Part shown: in pieces, positions 1-63,552 of the stretch
Layout of the letters: every line of letters starts with the position of its first letter
How positions within the stretch are numbered: position 1 is the stretch's first letter
Source: Protula sp. h YS-2021
Taxonomy: Eukaryota; Annelida; Polychaeta; Sabellida; Serpulidae
Reading direction: 5' to 3'
Length of the DNA stretch: 64,000 nt
Assembly: GCA_949752745.1 (NCBI GenBank)
Contig: OX457026.1
Span: forward strand, 29,946,116 to 30,010,115
Program-made: the position numbers and the translations under genes
The notes under the pieces: generated by a model
What the model was told of the DNA's origin: nothing
The model's input: only the letters and a program-made list of their open reading frames with translations
Databases searched by the model: none

Positions 1-2209
1 AGGCTTTCAAATGCGGAGGTCAATTCTAATAAATAACAAGTATTTTACCGATACTGCTGCTCATTCAGACTGCAGGTCTTGGTATACGAATCGGTTAGTA
101 TTTTTCTGGAATTTTTGGCTCGGTGCGACCATATATGTAAGTGAAAAAGTGTTTCAAGTTGAAGACTGTCAGAAGTTTTAACATTCGAAACAGGCGGTTA
201 AAAAGGCGAATTTTAATTCTGTTGTCAGGAATATGCAATATTAGGAGTTACTGGGCTCCAACCCCGGCCGAAATAATATTCATTGCTGTAGTCCTAAATA
301 AGTGGGGAAAAACATGAACGGTTTAGCTTTCTGATGTCTCGGTAGCCGTTAATACCAGTGTAATGGAGATTGTCTTGTAACGCACGTCTATTTACCTTGG
401 TTTCAAACTGGCAAAAACTTCTTCATGATAGTGGGAAGAAAAGTAGCCTTCAGTAAGAAAAAAAAAGAAGAAAGAATTCTGTGTTATGGTTAGTTTTCAA
501 GTTCATAAAAAAAAATTAACGGTAAAAGGAGATGCCGTGCGCGTTGAATTAATCTGAATGAGAAATATGAAATACGTAGAAATATAACAGTATTGCAAGA
601 TAACACAAACTGTCTGCCTGTGTAATATCTATATTGTTGCCAAGAGCAAGGACCACTGGTTTTACAATGCAGATGAGAAGAAAGGAAAATAAATGGTGAA
701 AATTTGAAGAGTTCAGTTTTGTTTCAGCAGACTACGTGGTACTTAGTAGAAGCATTGGCAGATGTTTAATAGAGAGGCACTTCATCGTCCTGAAATTCTT
801 TCCATTATCTTCCTCTACATAATCAACAAGAACTAAAGTAAATCCACTCGTGGCAGTTTTCGTTTCACACATCTTTGGACTTCGGATTAAACCTCCAGGC
901 TTATTGCAGCTTCAATTTTATTGGAAATCCTACTTTTTAAGACTGCATCACCAAGGTTAGACGAAGAAAAAAGTAACCCCGGCAGCTACGAAAAACGAGA
1001 ACCGGGCGGGTCTAAAATTACGAGTGACAAAAAAAATCCACTTGGCGGGTATACAACATTTAAAAAATGGAAAACTTGTTCCTGGAAGAAAGGAAAACAC
1101 TGAAAATGACCTTTCAAAGGAGAACTTTGAATACTTAGAACGCTTTAAAATATAACTTGAAGATTCGTATCACAACTGTTGTGTCATAAAAACGTTTTAT
1201 AATTGCGGGGGAGAAAAAGAACGAATGCTGGTTCATTGCAATTCTCAAAATTAAAAGTTCGGTCCCGACGGTATCTGATTTGTTTCAGAAAAAAATAACA
1301 GGCCGCTTACTGGGCTAAATTTTTTCAAAATTATTTTTCTCCCTGACCTGTTTTTCAAATAAAAATTTAGATACACAAGTACTGCAGTAGGAGTGCTTAA
1401 AATCGTCACTTCAGCTTTCCATGAAATTATTTTTGCCTCTTAACCAGGGTTCATCTTGGCCTGTTCGTTAGGCAATGCCGATATGACGACCTGTAAACAG
1501 TAGTGATTTCGGCTACCTTACCATGGCCATTTATTATAGAAATCAGATTTGATGTTGAGTCCACTTTGAAGATGATGTATCAAAACAGTAAGCCCCCTTC
1601 AGTGAACACTGTAGGGCTTTTCGAAATGTCTCTAGAGCATACACTGGGAATCTTTCGGCTTTTTTTTTTTTGCCGAATGGACGACTGTTTTCGACCTCGT
1701 TCCTATGTATGGTAAAATTTTCCGGCTTTTTTTTTTCGACCCTGTTCTCAGGTATGATAGAGGTGTTAATGTTATTCTATTGCGAAGGATAAATTTCAAC
1801 CTAAAATGTGTTCAAAAACAGTTTAATTCGTTCAATTGGGTCGTAGTCTTTACTCAACATAACTTTACACAGTTTTCCAAAAACATTTACGGTACGAACT
1901 CGTTATAACGACATGGCTGTGATCGAAGAAATACGTCGTTATAACCGATAGTTTTAAGCAGGTAAAGGCTGGGTCCAAGTCACTCTCGTTATATCCGATG
2001 TTGTAATAACTTTCTACGGTATCTAGGTTTTTAAATTTCTGCATAGGTATATTCGATACAGTCTACATGTTCACAGAATTTTTAAATTAGCCAAAACTGA
2101 TCGAGAAACACAGGATTGCTTAAAAGTAGAACTTAGTCTTTCCTGAGTTTAAGTACCATTCTGGCGTGCTGCATTTCTGTACCGATTCTATTGAACTCTT
2201 GTACAGTAA
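1..2209. other. No gene seen
   Basis: AT-rich with many A and T runs. GAACTCGTTATAACGACATG and similar words at about 1895-2015 recur at 33160-33290. No ORF over 70 codons and no recognisable product. Confidence 0.6.
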
Positions 2210-3993
2210 AAACAAGATTGCACATGGACAATATCTCAGCTCGCGTACTGATGTCGGGGTTTATAACATAACATCGACCTTTAACAGAACTTTCACGACA
2301 GACAAAAATGGTTTATCGCCAATATTTTCCGCCAATTTTCGGCGAATAGCCAAAAAAACTAACAGTATTAATGTTGCGGTTTGGTCGGGTCGACTTCACA
2401 ATCTCAAATCGACGTTGCATTAACCTCAAAATTTTAATTGGGGGAGGAGATACCTTTTTAGGAAAATAGGATTTTGATCAAAATTTATCACTATTTTTGG
2501 GTGATTCATAAAAAAGCAACAGCAAGATTAAACTACACTTTTATGGGAGTAAAACCTCATTTGGCGCAGGTTGAGATTTTTTTCGCCAATATTTCAAGCA
2601 ATTTTCGGGGGGGGGGGGGCACTTTTACCACCTCCGTGCATTTGATCAAAGTTTAGTGACGCTTCCACAAAGATCCTAAGAAGATCTTTGGTTTGGGGCC
2701 AATGTTTCCGCCATTTTTGGAATGTCGTCAAACAAAAGTAAAAGCCAGGCAGTTACTAAACTCTACTTTAAGCATTTCAAGACAGTAAGACTATTTCCCT
2801 GGAGTCAGTTAAGGTTTTACTAAAAATTGCACTTTTTAGCTAATCCGCTAGGCTTTGGCGAACCAAGAAAATAAAATAAGTAAAGCCTGTTAGATACTAA
2901 TGTTCATTACTTTTAATCAACATTTAACCAGAGAGAGGCCATATACCTGGTGTCCTTTGCGATTTCAATACATGGTTCTTCGTCAGTTTTTCTACCAACA
3001 AAGAAATACTGGGCAACCCAAATTTCATGAAACCGAAAAAAAGACGTTGCACACCTTCCATATGTGCTCTATCCGTGTGTAAAATTTAGAAAAAAAGAAT
3101 CCCACCTATAGTTTTGGAGATAGAACCCGGACACGGCGTTCCATTACGCGGACAAAATCTTGTGAATGCTAACTTCGCACAACCTTCAGTGTGTGTTTTA
3201 TCCGTATGTGAAATCTCAAAACAGTATAATTAATGGTTCTGGAGATCCCCCCAACCTTGTACAGTGAAAATATATATATTGAAGTTGTGCAAAGTCGTGT
3301 TATTTTTCAAATCTGTCAAAAATTGCTAAAATGGCAACTTGTCAAAATTTGTGATTTTTTTTTCTAGATCACTGCAATGTAAGACTTGGGTGCTTTCCAC
3401 GCGAGTTCTCCAAAACTATTTATCCTAGGATTATGCTACCTTGCAGTGAATATATAAATACTGAAGTTGTGCAACATCGTATTATTTTTCTCATTAGCCA
3501 AAAATTGCCAAAATGGCGACTTGTTGTGTCCGGTTGGGGTCTGCGCCTTCGACGATAGCTTGTTTTTTTTTCGCCAATATTTCCGCAATGTTTGCCAAAT
3601 CACAAAAAAAACTCGAAACAGTACGGCTATTTTCCTAGCGTCAGTTAAGATTTTACCTTAAAAAGGGTTTTCGCCAATATTTCCGCCAATTTTTGAGAAT
3701 CGCAGAAAAAAAGTAATAGCCAGGTGGAAACTTACGCCCCACCTTCCAACAAAATGTTGGGATGTTCCCTTTAAAATCCGAGGAGGAGATATGTTTTAAA
3801 AAAAAAAAGGTTTTGGCCAATATTTCCGCAAATGTTTGACGAACTGCCAAAAAAAGTAAAAGCCAGGTCGCTCTGGTACCTTCAATCAACGTTTCAAGAA
3901 AATCAGGCTAAAAACCTAGGAAGAGATGCGGTTTTATTTTCAACGACTGGTATGATAGTGCTCTGCTTCTATAGAAGCTGGGGCTAAAAAACT
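2210..3993 (+). mobile_element. HINE/Helentron-like element with degenerate repeat core
   Basis: 5' end AACAAGATTGCACATGGACA followed by TCTCAGCTCGCG resembles the better-kept family ends at 11678, 44920 and 49686. The core repeats a CGCCAATATTTCCGCCAATT word near 2320, 2574, 2700, 3560, 3670 and 3814, each followed by an A run and AGTAATAGCCAGG. The 3' end is a GCTTCTATAGAAGC palindrome then TGGGGCTAAAAA. The 3' end and core are clear; the 5' end is less so. Confidence 0.45.
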
Positions 3994-6419
3994 TACTAGG
4001 GACATCTTATAGTGGATTTCGAACCAATATTTACAGAAGAAGATTAATAGCGGTTATTTTTGTATCGAAACGTTCAATATTTCTCCACGTTTCGAGCACA
4101 CATGTAGTCCATCCTACACAAGGTCTCCTCGGAGTTTCCATGCAGTTTTGTTTTGACGGTCACTTGACTTGGTCTCAGTCATAATATCCCGCGACATTCG
4201 TGTTTATGGATTTACTGATATCAGTTAAGGGTTTTGCGGTTACGTCCGTTCTAGTTATATTAATCGGACGAAGAAACGACCAATCGAAAACATAGTAACA
4301 ATTTCGTCAAATGCATTTATTATGATTCTGAACAGCCCAAGAAACTATGATGTTTTTGAATTCATATGACGAATCGGCTCAACATAGTTTGAAAATCCAA
4401 GCACACATGATATTTAGCAGACCAGAAGTTTTTGATCCTATGAGTTTCCGATCAATAAGAGAATCCAACACCCCCTCTCCCCCCCCCCCCCCCCTCCCCA
4501 GCATCCTCCTATCCCAACAATTTCTTGAGGATGCCCCACATCACTACAAGAGAAAAAAACATACATACGCGTTTCAGGACTTCTTTGTTTTATTTTAAAG
4601 TCTTATTAACTGGGGAACAACTGAACTAAGAAGTCTAAAGTTACTCGTTTAAGTAACCTGATTTCAAGTTATTTGGTCAGACACGTCAACTATAAATACC
4701 ATTTCGAATATGAATAACAACTTAATGTTCTATTTTACAAACCATTTTTTTTTTTATTGTTATGGTTTATTTTTACCTATCTACAACGCTCCACGTATCG
4801 GTTGACTAGTGTATGCGACATTACACAATGCGCGACAACTTCTAAGCAAGCTCTGGACTAACATGTTCTTCTTAAACGGAATACGCAACAAGCATGCGCT
4901 GAAAGTTTCCCATGAAAATCTGCAACGAATTCCGCAACCATTGATATTGATATGCAATTCCACAAAGAAAATAAATACATATATATTTCGAAACTGCCGG
5001 CAAAAAAGGCAGCGCTTTTGCAAATTTACAAACGAATCCTAAACCTTAATCTGAATAAGATGCTTACTGGCGCTATGCACTTCTGGTAAAACAAAGATGC
5101 CTCTTTGAAAAAAAATAACGTTTTCCGATATATAAATATGAAAACAGTCAACAATCTGTCAATAGCGCACGATACCTTCTAAAATAACATTAATGAAATG
5201 CCACAATTGCACAAGCGACTTAATAAAATTGTACAGATTTTCAAATACTTGAAAATTCTCATAATGCCGCAAAGTATTCACAACTGTACTTGGAATTTGA
5301 TATGCATTACGGATTTCACGACTGAAAACATGAAGGAGAACAATACCTGTGGAAATTGTCCATTAGTCGATTAAGAAAGTGCTCATTTACATAAATGTAA
5401 AATACCCCCCCCCCCCCAAAAAAAAAAAAAAAACCTCCAGAGAAATAAATCTAATCTGTGTCACTTACTAGTAACACAAGCACGGTTTAAAACACAAGTC
5501 ATTAATCATTTAAAATAGATTATATAACCTTTACAGTTATCTCAATAAATATTACCGTAAGGATGAAACCTATACAGGCAAGCATCACTAATAGGTAGAT
5601 GTTGTAAAAAAAAAAGTGATCATGTGTATGAAAAGGAAAAAAGGACTGACCAAAATTCACAAATTTCGCAACGCGTGTGAGGCTATCATCTCGGAGCATA
5701 AATAGGGATTTTATGGAAGGCTCCTGAAACTACCGATTGCTCTGTCTGGCAAGAAGATTGCCCTGTTTTATATTCAAGATCTGCCAGTCGATGCAAAATA
5801 ATAAAGAGGAATTATTGACTACTTCTTTGCCTTGTGAAGCTGTTAGTTTTAGTGGAAAATCCCACGCACAAGGCTGTATTTCAGTACCTTTTGGGTCAAA
5901 CACGACCGACTGGCTTCTTTCTAGCTTAAGTGAACAAATGGAAGTTTATCAAAGGTTATTGTTTTTGTTGGCTTAAAAATGATAGAAAAAAATGGACCTG
6001 GTCAAAGAGTGATTATTGCTTGCGAATAGTAGGTTTGATTTATTGTAAGGCAGATGGCTTAAGAAGTCAATGTAACTGTTGGATAAAATCTTATTCTGGA
6101 TTTAAGGGTGTATTATATGGTTTTCGAAAAAAGAATAAGATTTATGTTTTCTGCAATTTTAATTAACGCAAGGATTCATACAGTGTTCGTTTCGAATTAT
6201 TAAAACGTGAAATTTAATAAGTTATTCCAGTTTGATTTTTTTTTTTACTTTGGGCTGAGGCCATTTAATATAAATAGAACTGCATATTAAAACAGTGTTA
6301 TTATTATTATTTTTACTAAAATCTGTTACACTAGGTTTTGATGAGTACGATACTCAGTTTGGAATTGACTTTGTTACGTCATTCGCATATATTGTCTGAA
6401 GAAAAAAGACCCATTATTT
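3994..6419. other. No gene seen
   Basis: AT-rich with C runs at 4476-4497 and 5404-5417. ORFs up to 83 codons have no recognisable features. Confidence 0.6.
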
Positions 6420-7060
6420 GTAACTGTTGTATTGAAACAGCCCATCCGTAGGATGGGCCCATCCAATAACAGCGAGGTATTGATTTACCCCATCTTCGTT
6501 GTTTTGCGCTTCTATTGTTTCAGCCCATATTTGGCTATAGGAATAGCACATATTTTCTTCTCACCTTAAAAGTGGGAACAAACTGCCTTGTATTGTGAAC
6601 AAGATGGGCTGTTTTAATGGTTGTTGGGTGTAGAATGGGCCCATCCAATAGCTGTAAGCCACAGAAATAACACATATAGAATCAGTATGTGCCAAATCTA
6701 CGGACAGATGCATAGGAATACCCCATCCATAGAAACAACACATCTGATCTAGAATATGGACCAAATCTACAGACAGTTGCATAGGAATACCCCATCCATG
6801 GAAACAACACATGCAAGGCCGGCAGAATTGTACCTAATGTTTGAGGCGGGACCTCAGTACCACCAGTGGTGCTGAATGCTTCAAAATGCTATATTAGGCG
6901 GTTATATATAAGCTGAAAGAAACGCTCAAAACCAAAACAATGCTTCTCATACTGCTGCCTTGATCAAGCCACTTCAAGGTTTTAATTACAAAGCCGATGG
7001 GAAAGGCAAAAAAAAAAAAACGCAGTTTGTCTTTGCTGCGTAGGAGCGGTGGGGGGGGGG

Positions 7061-7149
<89 letters not shown>

Positions 7150-7742
7150 CCAAAAAGAGAAATTTTGCATCTTTTTTTTCTTGAACAATTTGTGAATAGA
7201 CATGTTTATTTATATATATTTTATGGAAAAAAACTAAGATATTGAGATAAACATGTATTGGATGGTGGGGGGGGGGGGGGCGGTGGGAATACAAAAAGAT
7301 AAAAGATCCCATATCACCCCTGACGGCGTCGCCTAACGGGGTGGCAGGGAGGGGGGGCGGAAGAAGCAGTGATTTTAAGACACAGTTAAAGATGGGGGCG
7401 GGGCGGGGAGTTCACATGAAAAATTTGTGGGGTCCTCAGTGCCACTTCAGGACCTCAGTACCACTAGTCAGGTCCCGAGCAGACGACAACACTTACTGAA
7501 AAATATTGTCATTGTTTCGTCAATTAACAATTTTTGACAAGAAAAAAATATCACCCAACTTTACTGAGGCTACAGACGAAGTCCCTATGTGTTGTGTTTT
7601 CCTTCACTGAGTCGTGTTTTATGGGGGGAAACTGTATGTGCTGTTTCAATAGCCTCTGTATTGATTTAGCCCAGCCATTGGATGGGCCCATACAATGATG
7701 TGGTGTTTCAATGCTGGGGTGTTTCAATGCTACAGTAACCCA
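6420..7742. mobile_element. Possible DNA-transposon relic with ATTGAAACA ends
   Basis: TAACTGTTGTATTGAAACA at 6420 and its approximate inverse TGTTTCAATGCTACAGTAA at 7724-7742 could be terminal inverted repeats. Both ends are followed inward by GATGGGCCCATCC-type words. Inside are a 69-bp near-duplicate (6684-6812), G runs and a long (AT)n (7062-7147). No transposase ORF. The pairing is suggestive only. Confidence 0.35.
7051..7147. repeat. G run and (AT)n microsatellite
   Basis: Eleven G followed by about 85 bp of near-pure TA dinucleotides, which gives spurious YIYI open frames on both strands. Confidence 0.97.
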
Positions 7743-9245
7743 CGTTACTCTACTTGAAACCAAGCGACTTCGTAATTAATGAAAGGAGATTGTAATGAGC
7801 CCATTTCTTGTTCTATAAATAGCGATAAGTAATTGCAACCAATTTCACACATGATGCCGTTATCCAAATTAAAACATTCTCCAACGTCAAGTGATAGATT
7901 CAACAATATCATTGTTACAGAGTAAGCGAAAAGGAGTAGGTTATAAACTATAAATCGCAACTGAAAGAAAAGTAGTTGTTTCTCTTAACACTACAATGTA
8001 ACTACCATTTGAGGCGAACTGTTGAGCTTGAAAACCACGCACTTTACAAAGTGTTTGAAAATTTTAAACAGCTTACAAAGTGGCTCACTGAACCAGGTAC
8101 CTTAAAAATTGCCTGAAATTTTCAGGCACTTCGTAAACTGCCTCATTTTATAGTCTGTGTGTAACATAAACACGAATGCAGGTCAACTATTTCAAATTGC
8201 TGTCCTCCCTGTGGCACACAAATATGAACTTCACAGTCTTTTGAAACGTATCGCAAAACAAAAAAAACAAAAAACTCTGGCACAACTGAACTAGTTATTA
8301 TTATACAGTATCTTTATAAACATGAACAAGAAGAGATTGTTCAAGGACATTACAACCAGCAGAGGGATAGCCGACTTACAATAATTATTGAAAACATTAT
8401 ACAGCATTTTTGAACCTACATTATTAAATCGTACCATCTACCAATGACACCGCGACAGTCAAGCCCAGCACGAAAGTGGCACTGATCTTCCTTCCAACTC
8501 AAGCTGACACTACATCAAATGAGGAACCGTTCTGTGAAGTGTTGGAATGATGCGAGTTACACTGTAGGGCAAAGAGTTCCTCAAGGTGGCATAATGCTAT
8601 ATATATTATAAAGAATCAGTTGTTATCACAGCTTCCGTGTAATCGCTTGACAATACGTGCAGCTGTTGTAAAAATTCAAACATTCTAAATTATGAGTCAC
8701 AACTTAGCTGTCACCAATATGTCCAAATCTCATGAAGAAGATGCCACAGCTAATTTTGAGAATAGTTAGTTTGTATGTTTTTTTTGTGTTTGTGCGTGAC
8801 CGGGGAGCGGGGGGATGGGGGGAGGGGGTTGGAGGTGATCATCCACGGATATATAGGACAGATTTGACTAGTCTTGCGCTTTTGTATGACAGATAAAAAA
8901 TGACAGTCCCCACAAAGTCTGACGAAAACACACCGTCATTCAAAAGAACAATTGTGACAATATCGAAAATTATTAAAGCCGAAAAGCTAAACAAATGATT
9001 TTGCGCAAATACAGATTATCTAGTTGCAAAGGCTTTGGCAACAACAAATTCTAAATATAATTAAATATCACCCATATACCAGTTCCTTGTTACTCGACTG
9101 TATTGTGAAATTCGCTAAAAATGTGACGCGAATTCCTTCACCAAGTGGGCCGTCACAAACGTCCAGCACAGAATGCTGCTGGCCCTTCAAGCTGTTCGAA
9201 ACAACACGACTCTCATCTGCACAAGCTTTAAGGTCGAAGCCGCTG
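7743..9245. other. No gene seen; region beyond FAK poly(A) signal
   Basis: AT-rich, with a G-rich patch at 8800-8835. Could contain further FAK 3' UTR if the early poly(A) signal is not used. Confidence 0.5.
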
Positions 9246-9251
9246 TTTATT
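9246..9251 (-). promoter_or_regulatory. Candidate FAK poly(A) signal
   Basis: AATAAA on the minus strand, 67 nt after the FAK stop codon. It is the first canonical hexamer downstream. It would give a very short 3' UTR, so a later signal may be used as well. Confidence 0.4.
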
Positions 9252-9317
9252 CAATACACAAAATTACCATTTCTTAATTAACATCAAAGCCATTCAGCAA
9301 TTTCCACTACAACCTGG

Positions 9318-58962
<49,645 letters not shown>

Positions 58963-59889
58963 CTGCAAATGAATAACTGTTATGATTATCCCAGGCAAGA
59001 TTAGACTGTTTCACGAGCGCTTCATTTTACATGGTGCTCATCATGAGCATTTTCACGTAAGCTTTTTCTGACAAATTGTGCGAAAAAAATGTACTGTTGG
59101 TAAGATGTATCAAGGATTTGCAATGTGCATAGAGCAGCGTATCAGTGAAAAAAAATGCAGAATGTTGGTGGTCTATTGACTGAAATGAAGTGTTTGGTGT
59201 TCTAACCACCCACACAACTTCAGGGTGTTGGTGGGTAATGCGAAACAATAGTCAAAGACAATACCGAGACAGTACTATGCACCAGCGGTTCGGCCGCACT
59301 TACCGCTGATCACTGTGGACACATCACATGACCACTGGTCACTACACCACTCAAAAAAAAAATTAAAATAGATAAAATAAAAAACACACATTTGACCATG
59401 GCCAAAGTTAATCGAGAAAACTCACTGTTTGGCAATAACACAGTGCCATAGAATGGACATAAAACTGTTACAATGTCTGAAAAGTGTGATAGTTATCCTT
59501 TTGTGTCACGTGCGCGGAATTCCGGAATACCAACAAAAATTTACTTTCATGGATTTTTAACTGTTTCACGAGAAATAGACAATATGACCTATTGATCGTT
59601 AATAAAAGGCGGCCATGAATAATAAATATGGCAGCAAATGTTAACTACTAAGTATCGAGATGCTTACGTACAGTAATGCAGCACACCCCAAGGTTGTGAG
59701 TGAAGCCAAATGTATTCTGGTATGTCCGTAACTACATAATAATAGACACTGGCTCTTGTAAACCTTTTTACCTGCAGATGGCCGAGTATTAGGTGCTTGT
59801 CGGCACAACTGCCCCATTAAAACTTGCTCACAGAACAACTGCTCACTAGCCTAGTAATTCAAATAAGTGCTCACCAGTCTAGCTGATCA

Positions 59890-60896
59890 ACAAACAACTT
59901 TTCAACAACCCAACTACTCAACAAACTGCCCACCAGTCTCACTACTCAACAAACAACTGTTCACCGGATGATTGCACAACAAACTGCCCACCAGCCTCAC
60001 CACTCAACAAACAACTGTTCACCGGACGATTGCACAACAAACTGCCCACCAGCCTCACCACTCAACAAACAACTGTTCACCGGACGATTGCACAACAAAC
60101 TGCCCACCAGCCTCACCACTCAACAAACAACTGTTCACCGGACGATTGCACAACAAACTGCCCACCAAGCTCACCACTCAACAAACAACTGCTCACCGGA
60201 CGATTGCACAACAAACTGCCCACCAGTCTCACTACTCAACAAACAACTGTTCACCGGACGATTGCACAACAAACTGCCCACCAGCCTCACTACTCAACAA
60301 ACAACTGTTCACCGGACGATTGCACAACAAACTGCCCACAAGCCTCACCACTCAACAAACAACTGTTCATCGGACGATTGCACAACAAACTGCCCACCAG
60401 CCTCACAACTCAACAAACAACTGCTCACCGGACGATTGCACAACAAACTGCCCACCAGTCTCGCCACTCAACAAACAACTGTTCACCGGACGATTGAATA
60501 ACAAACTGCCCACCAGCCTCACCACTCAACAAACAACTGTTCACCGGACGATATCATAACAAACTGCCCACCAGCCTCACCACTCAACAAACAACTGTTC
60601 ACCGGACGATTGCACAACAAACTGCCCACCAGCCTCACCACTCAACAAACAACTGTTCACCGGACGATATCATAACAAACTGCCCACCAGCCTCACCACT
60701 CAACAAACAACTGTTCACCGGACGATTGCACAACAAACTGCCCACCAGCCTCACCACTCAAGAAACAACTGTTCACCGGACGATTGCATGACAAACTGCC
60801 CACCAGCCTCACCACTCAACAAACAACTGTTCACCGGACGATTGCACAACAAACTGCCCACCAGCCTCACCACTCAACAAACAACTGTTCACTTGG
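59890..60896. repeat. 58-bp minisatellite, about 16 units
   Basis: Very regular period of 58 bp from 59962 (CACCGGACGATTGCACAACA, AACTGCCCACCAGCCTCACC, ACTCAACAAACAACTGTT). Units differ by one or a few bases. All three + frames stay open because the unit lacks stops in every frame, so the long ORFs here are not evidence of a gene. Confidence 0.95.
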
Positions 60897-62342
60897 TGAC
60901 TCCTGATTACAAAAATTGCTCGCCACTGGACTGCTTGACAAATAGTTGCTCATCAGTTTGTCACAGAACTCTTTACATAACCAGGCTTAGCAGTTTTAAC
61001 AACGTCTCTTTTTATTCCGAACGGGAACAGCAGGCCTTGGCACCTGCAGCCTACAGCCAGTCGTCCAAACGGGACTTTGGATTACACTCAAGACCTGAGA
61101 TGTCGCAAAAATTTGTCGGTCGTTCGCTGGGACCAACTTTCTAATGTTAACCGTCTGGCACAAACGTTGATCACCGGACTCACATTTTACTTTAAAATAT
61201 TCGGAAACAGTAGTTGCTAACTGTAAAGAGTTGATCGCCCTAGCCAGTACCAGGTAGTCAAGGGCAACCGCGAAATCCCAACCCTGCAACTACCCACTCA
61301 CAAAAAAAAAAAAAAAAAAAAAAAAAAGCTGATTCCGGCTGGAGTGTATCTTCAAACTGTATGCCAAATTTACAGTAACACTGAAAAAAATAGGAATTCA
61401 TGAATACAAATCTGACTTATCCGCTTTTGATAGAGACGCCATTAAACTGAAGCAGCTTCGCCTTGGACAGGAGAAGGCGGAGCGACGTGTGAACAGGAGC
61501 CAAGGGCTTGCATTCCTTGTATTGATCATGAGGAGGCTCAGTCGCTTCGTAGCGTGTATTGTACAAAGCTTTCTGATAGCTTACAGCTGAAAAATAATGT
61601 CTTGCTCCTTTCATTAAAAGTTCTCTAGAATGCAAAAGAATGGCGTCAAAAGCACTCAGGTACCCTCTACCCCTACCCCAGCCCCCCTCCTTTTCTAGGT
61701 GCTGCTGGCAGCGGGAGTCTCCAGGACACGTATGGCAGGCACACCTGGTCCCACTGAGACCCATTGAGAAGACAATGTTTTTTACACTGGTTTTTACAGC
61801 TCACATGCGCATTGGTGAATCCCATGCTACTACGAAGAATAGTTCCCTGTAATGGGTGCCCATTTACCCACAAGGGTGACTACTTGTAAAAGTCTCGTAA
61901 ATCTTTTACAGGCGAAACACATAAATGTACAAATGTAGCAAATTCCGACCGCAGTTATATCCTCCATGCCAAAGTATTATGCAGCATGAAATAACTAAAT
62001 TCCATCTTTAAACTTAACTTTTTAAACAGCAAAGAAATATTTTGCCACAAACAGGAGTTAATGCGCACATTTACAGCTATGACGTCAAAAAGACAGCAAG
62101 GCTGCCATCACTCATGAAGTATTTTCCATAAACTCCTTGCAATAATTCCGCGTCAACACAAAGACTGCACTGGTTCATTGCAAGTCATCGAAAAAAAAAT
62201 GACACGATCTCCAATAAAGTGTGACGTCGCAATCCTCAAAAGCCTTTTGGATCCTCGGGTTATGACAGATGCCCCAATTTGCATTCAGAACCCAAGTTAC
62301 CACAGCGCTCGTTGTTTTATAGTAGGAAGCCTGCCAATATCC

Positions 62343-62376
<34 letters not shown>

Positions 62377-63471
62377 TATTATCATTATTATTATTATTAT
62401 TATTATTATTGTTATTATTTATTTATTTATTTATTTTACAGCTACCGCGTATTGTAAAGTACAAACCGGGGATCGCCCAAGCAAACTATCAGGATGACAA
62501 AGTGATCAATTACTTTTAACTGCCTTGTACATTTTGGATATCTTCTGCTGCAACAAAAGTTCTTTCACCATTTGTAAACCTTTTTTTTTTCGGTTATCAC
62601 CCGCTGCATATAAGGATACGGTATGTGTTCCATTCATTGCGCGCAAGGCAAGAACAACAAATTTATCATTTTTACAAAATATATTTTTTGTCCTGGGTGG
62701 AATAAAGCGGATGGTTTTATAAAAAGCATTTTCCCTCTTTTAATGAGTGCTATTTTCCCGAAATCTTTAGTCTGTCTGCTGAACTGAAAGGTCTAAATAC
62801 ACAACGGATCGAAACGTTGTAGAGGTTGGCTACCGGTCACCAAATGGCAGCCGCTGTATATTGCTCGATAACAACAAAACAGTCATGGAGACAGTCATTG
62901 GCCAAAAAAAAAAAAAAAAAAAAAACAAACTAGAAATGATGGGCATGGCGTGACAATCTGACAATCTAGGAAACACCTAAACCAAACGGGCGGACAACTG
63001 GTAGACGTTTACACATATTACGTATGTTACATATGTCACACTGCGGCCTTAAAAAAACTTAATAATTTATCGCCACAAAAAACAAAAACAAACAAACAAA
63101 CACAGGTTGTGATCCTGTCAACATAAGGAAAGTGTGACCTGCTATTCCAACAGCAGGAACATAAATATCATCGCGTAAGGACTGTCAGAAATACCACGGA
63201 AATACAGCAAACATCACCGACCAACATGAGATCAAATATCTTATAGTATACTACACAATATTTGATGAGATCACAGAAGGGCAGATCACGAGATCCGCAG
63301 CAGCCAGGATGCGGTTTCAATTTTTGTTTAAATATGATTTCGCATTGTTTTCTTCCTCTTCTTTAAAACACCCATAAGGCACTGTTCCTAAAATTCATTT
63401 TCAAATAAATGCATGGTTTTATAGTCTTTCTGGAATTTCTTCCTCGGTAAAATATGTAGGATTTCTGAATG
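60897..63471. other. 5' flank, no firm gene
   Basis: Contains A runs (61303-61327, 62907-62926) and the TTA microsatellite. A 115-codon minus-strand ORF at 61417-61764 shows no recognisable domain. No promoter could be assigned. Confidence 0.5.
62342..62438. repeat. (TTA)n / (TTTA)n microsatellite
   Basis: About 70 bp of TTA triplets passing into TTTA units, giving spurious poly-Tyr and poly-Leu frames. Confidence 0.95.
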
Positions 63472-63552
63472 TGTAACTTACTGTTTTCAATTAATTCTGC
63501 AGTGTTTCCATTTGTTGAATTATCGCTAAATGTTTTCTTTTCTTTTGTCATC
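63472..63552 (-). CDS. Candidate upstream coding exon (weak)
   Basis: On the minus strand an acceptor TATTTTCCAG, an ATG (MTKEKKTFSDNSTNG...LIEN) and a strong donor A-GTAAGT bound a short open segment. It would exit in phase 1, but FAK exon 1 needs phase 0, so it cannot splice straight to it. It may be a 5' exon joined through an unseen exon, part of another gene, or chance. Confidence 0.25.

Noticed and set aside
6986..7312. YIYIYI ORFs on both strands near 7.1 kb, and similar at 28.4 kb
   Set aside because: Direct translation of (AT)n microsatellites.
59968..60559. Long overlapping + strand ORFs up to 195 codons
   Set aside because: They are all products of the 58-bp minisatellite, open in all three frames at once with no start context or domain.
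61417..61764. 115-codon minus-strand ORF with several Cys
   Set aside because: No domain match I can support; overlapped by another open frame on the same strand and one on the opposite strand.
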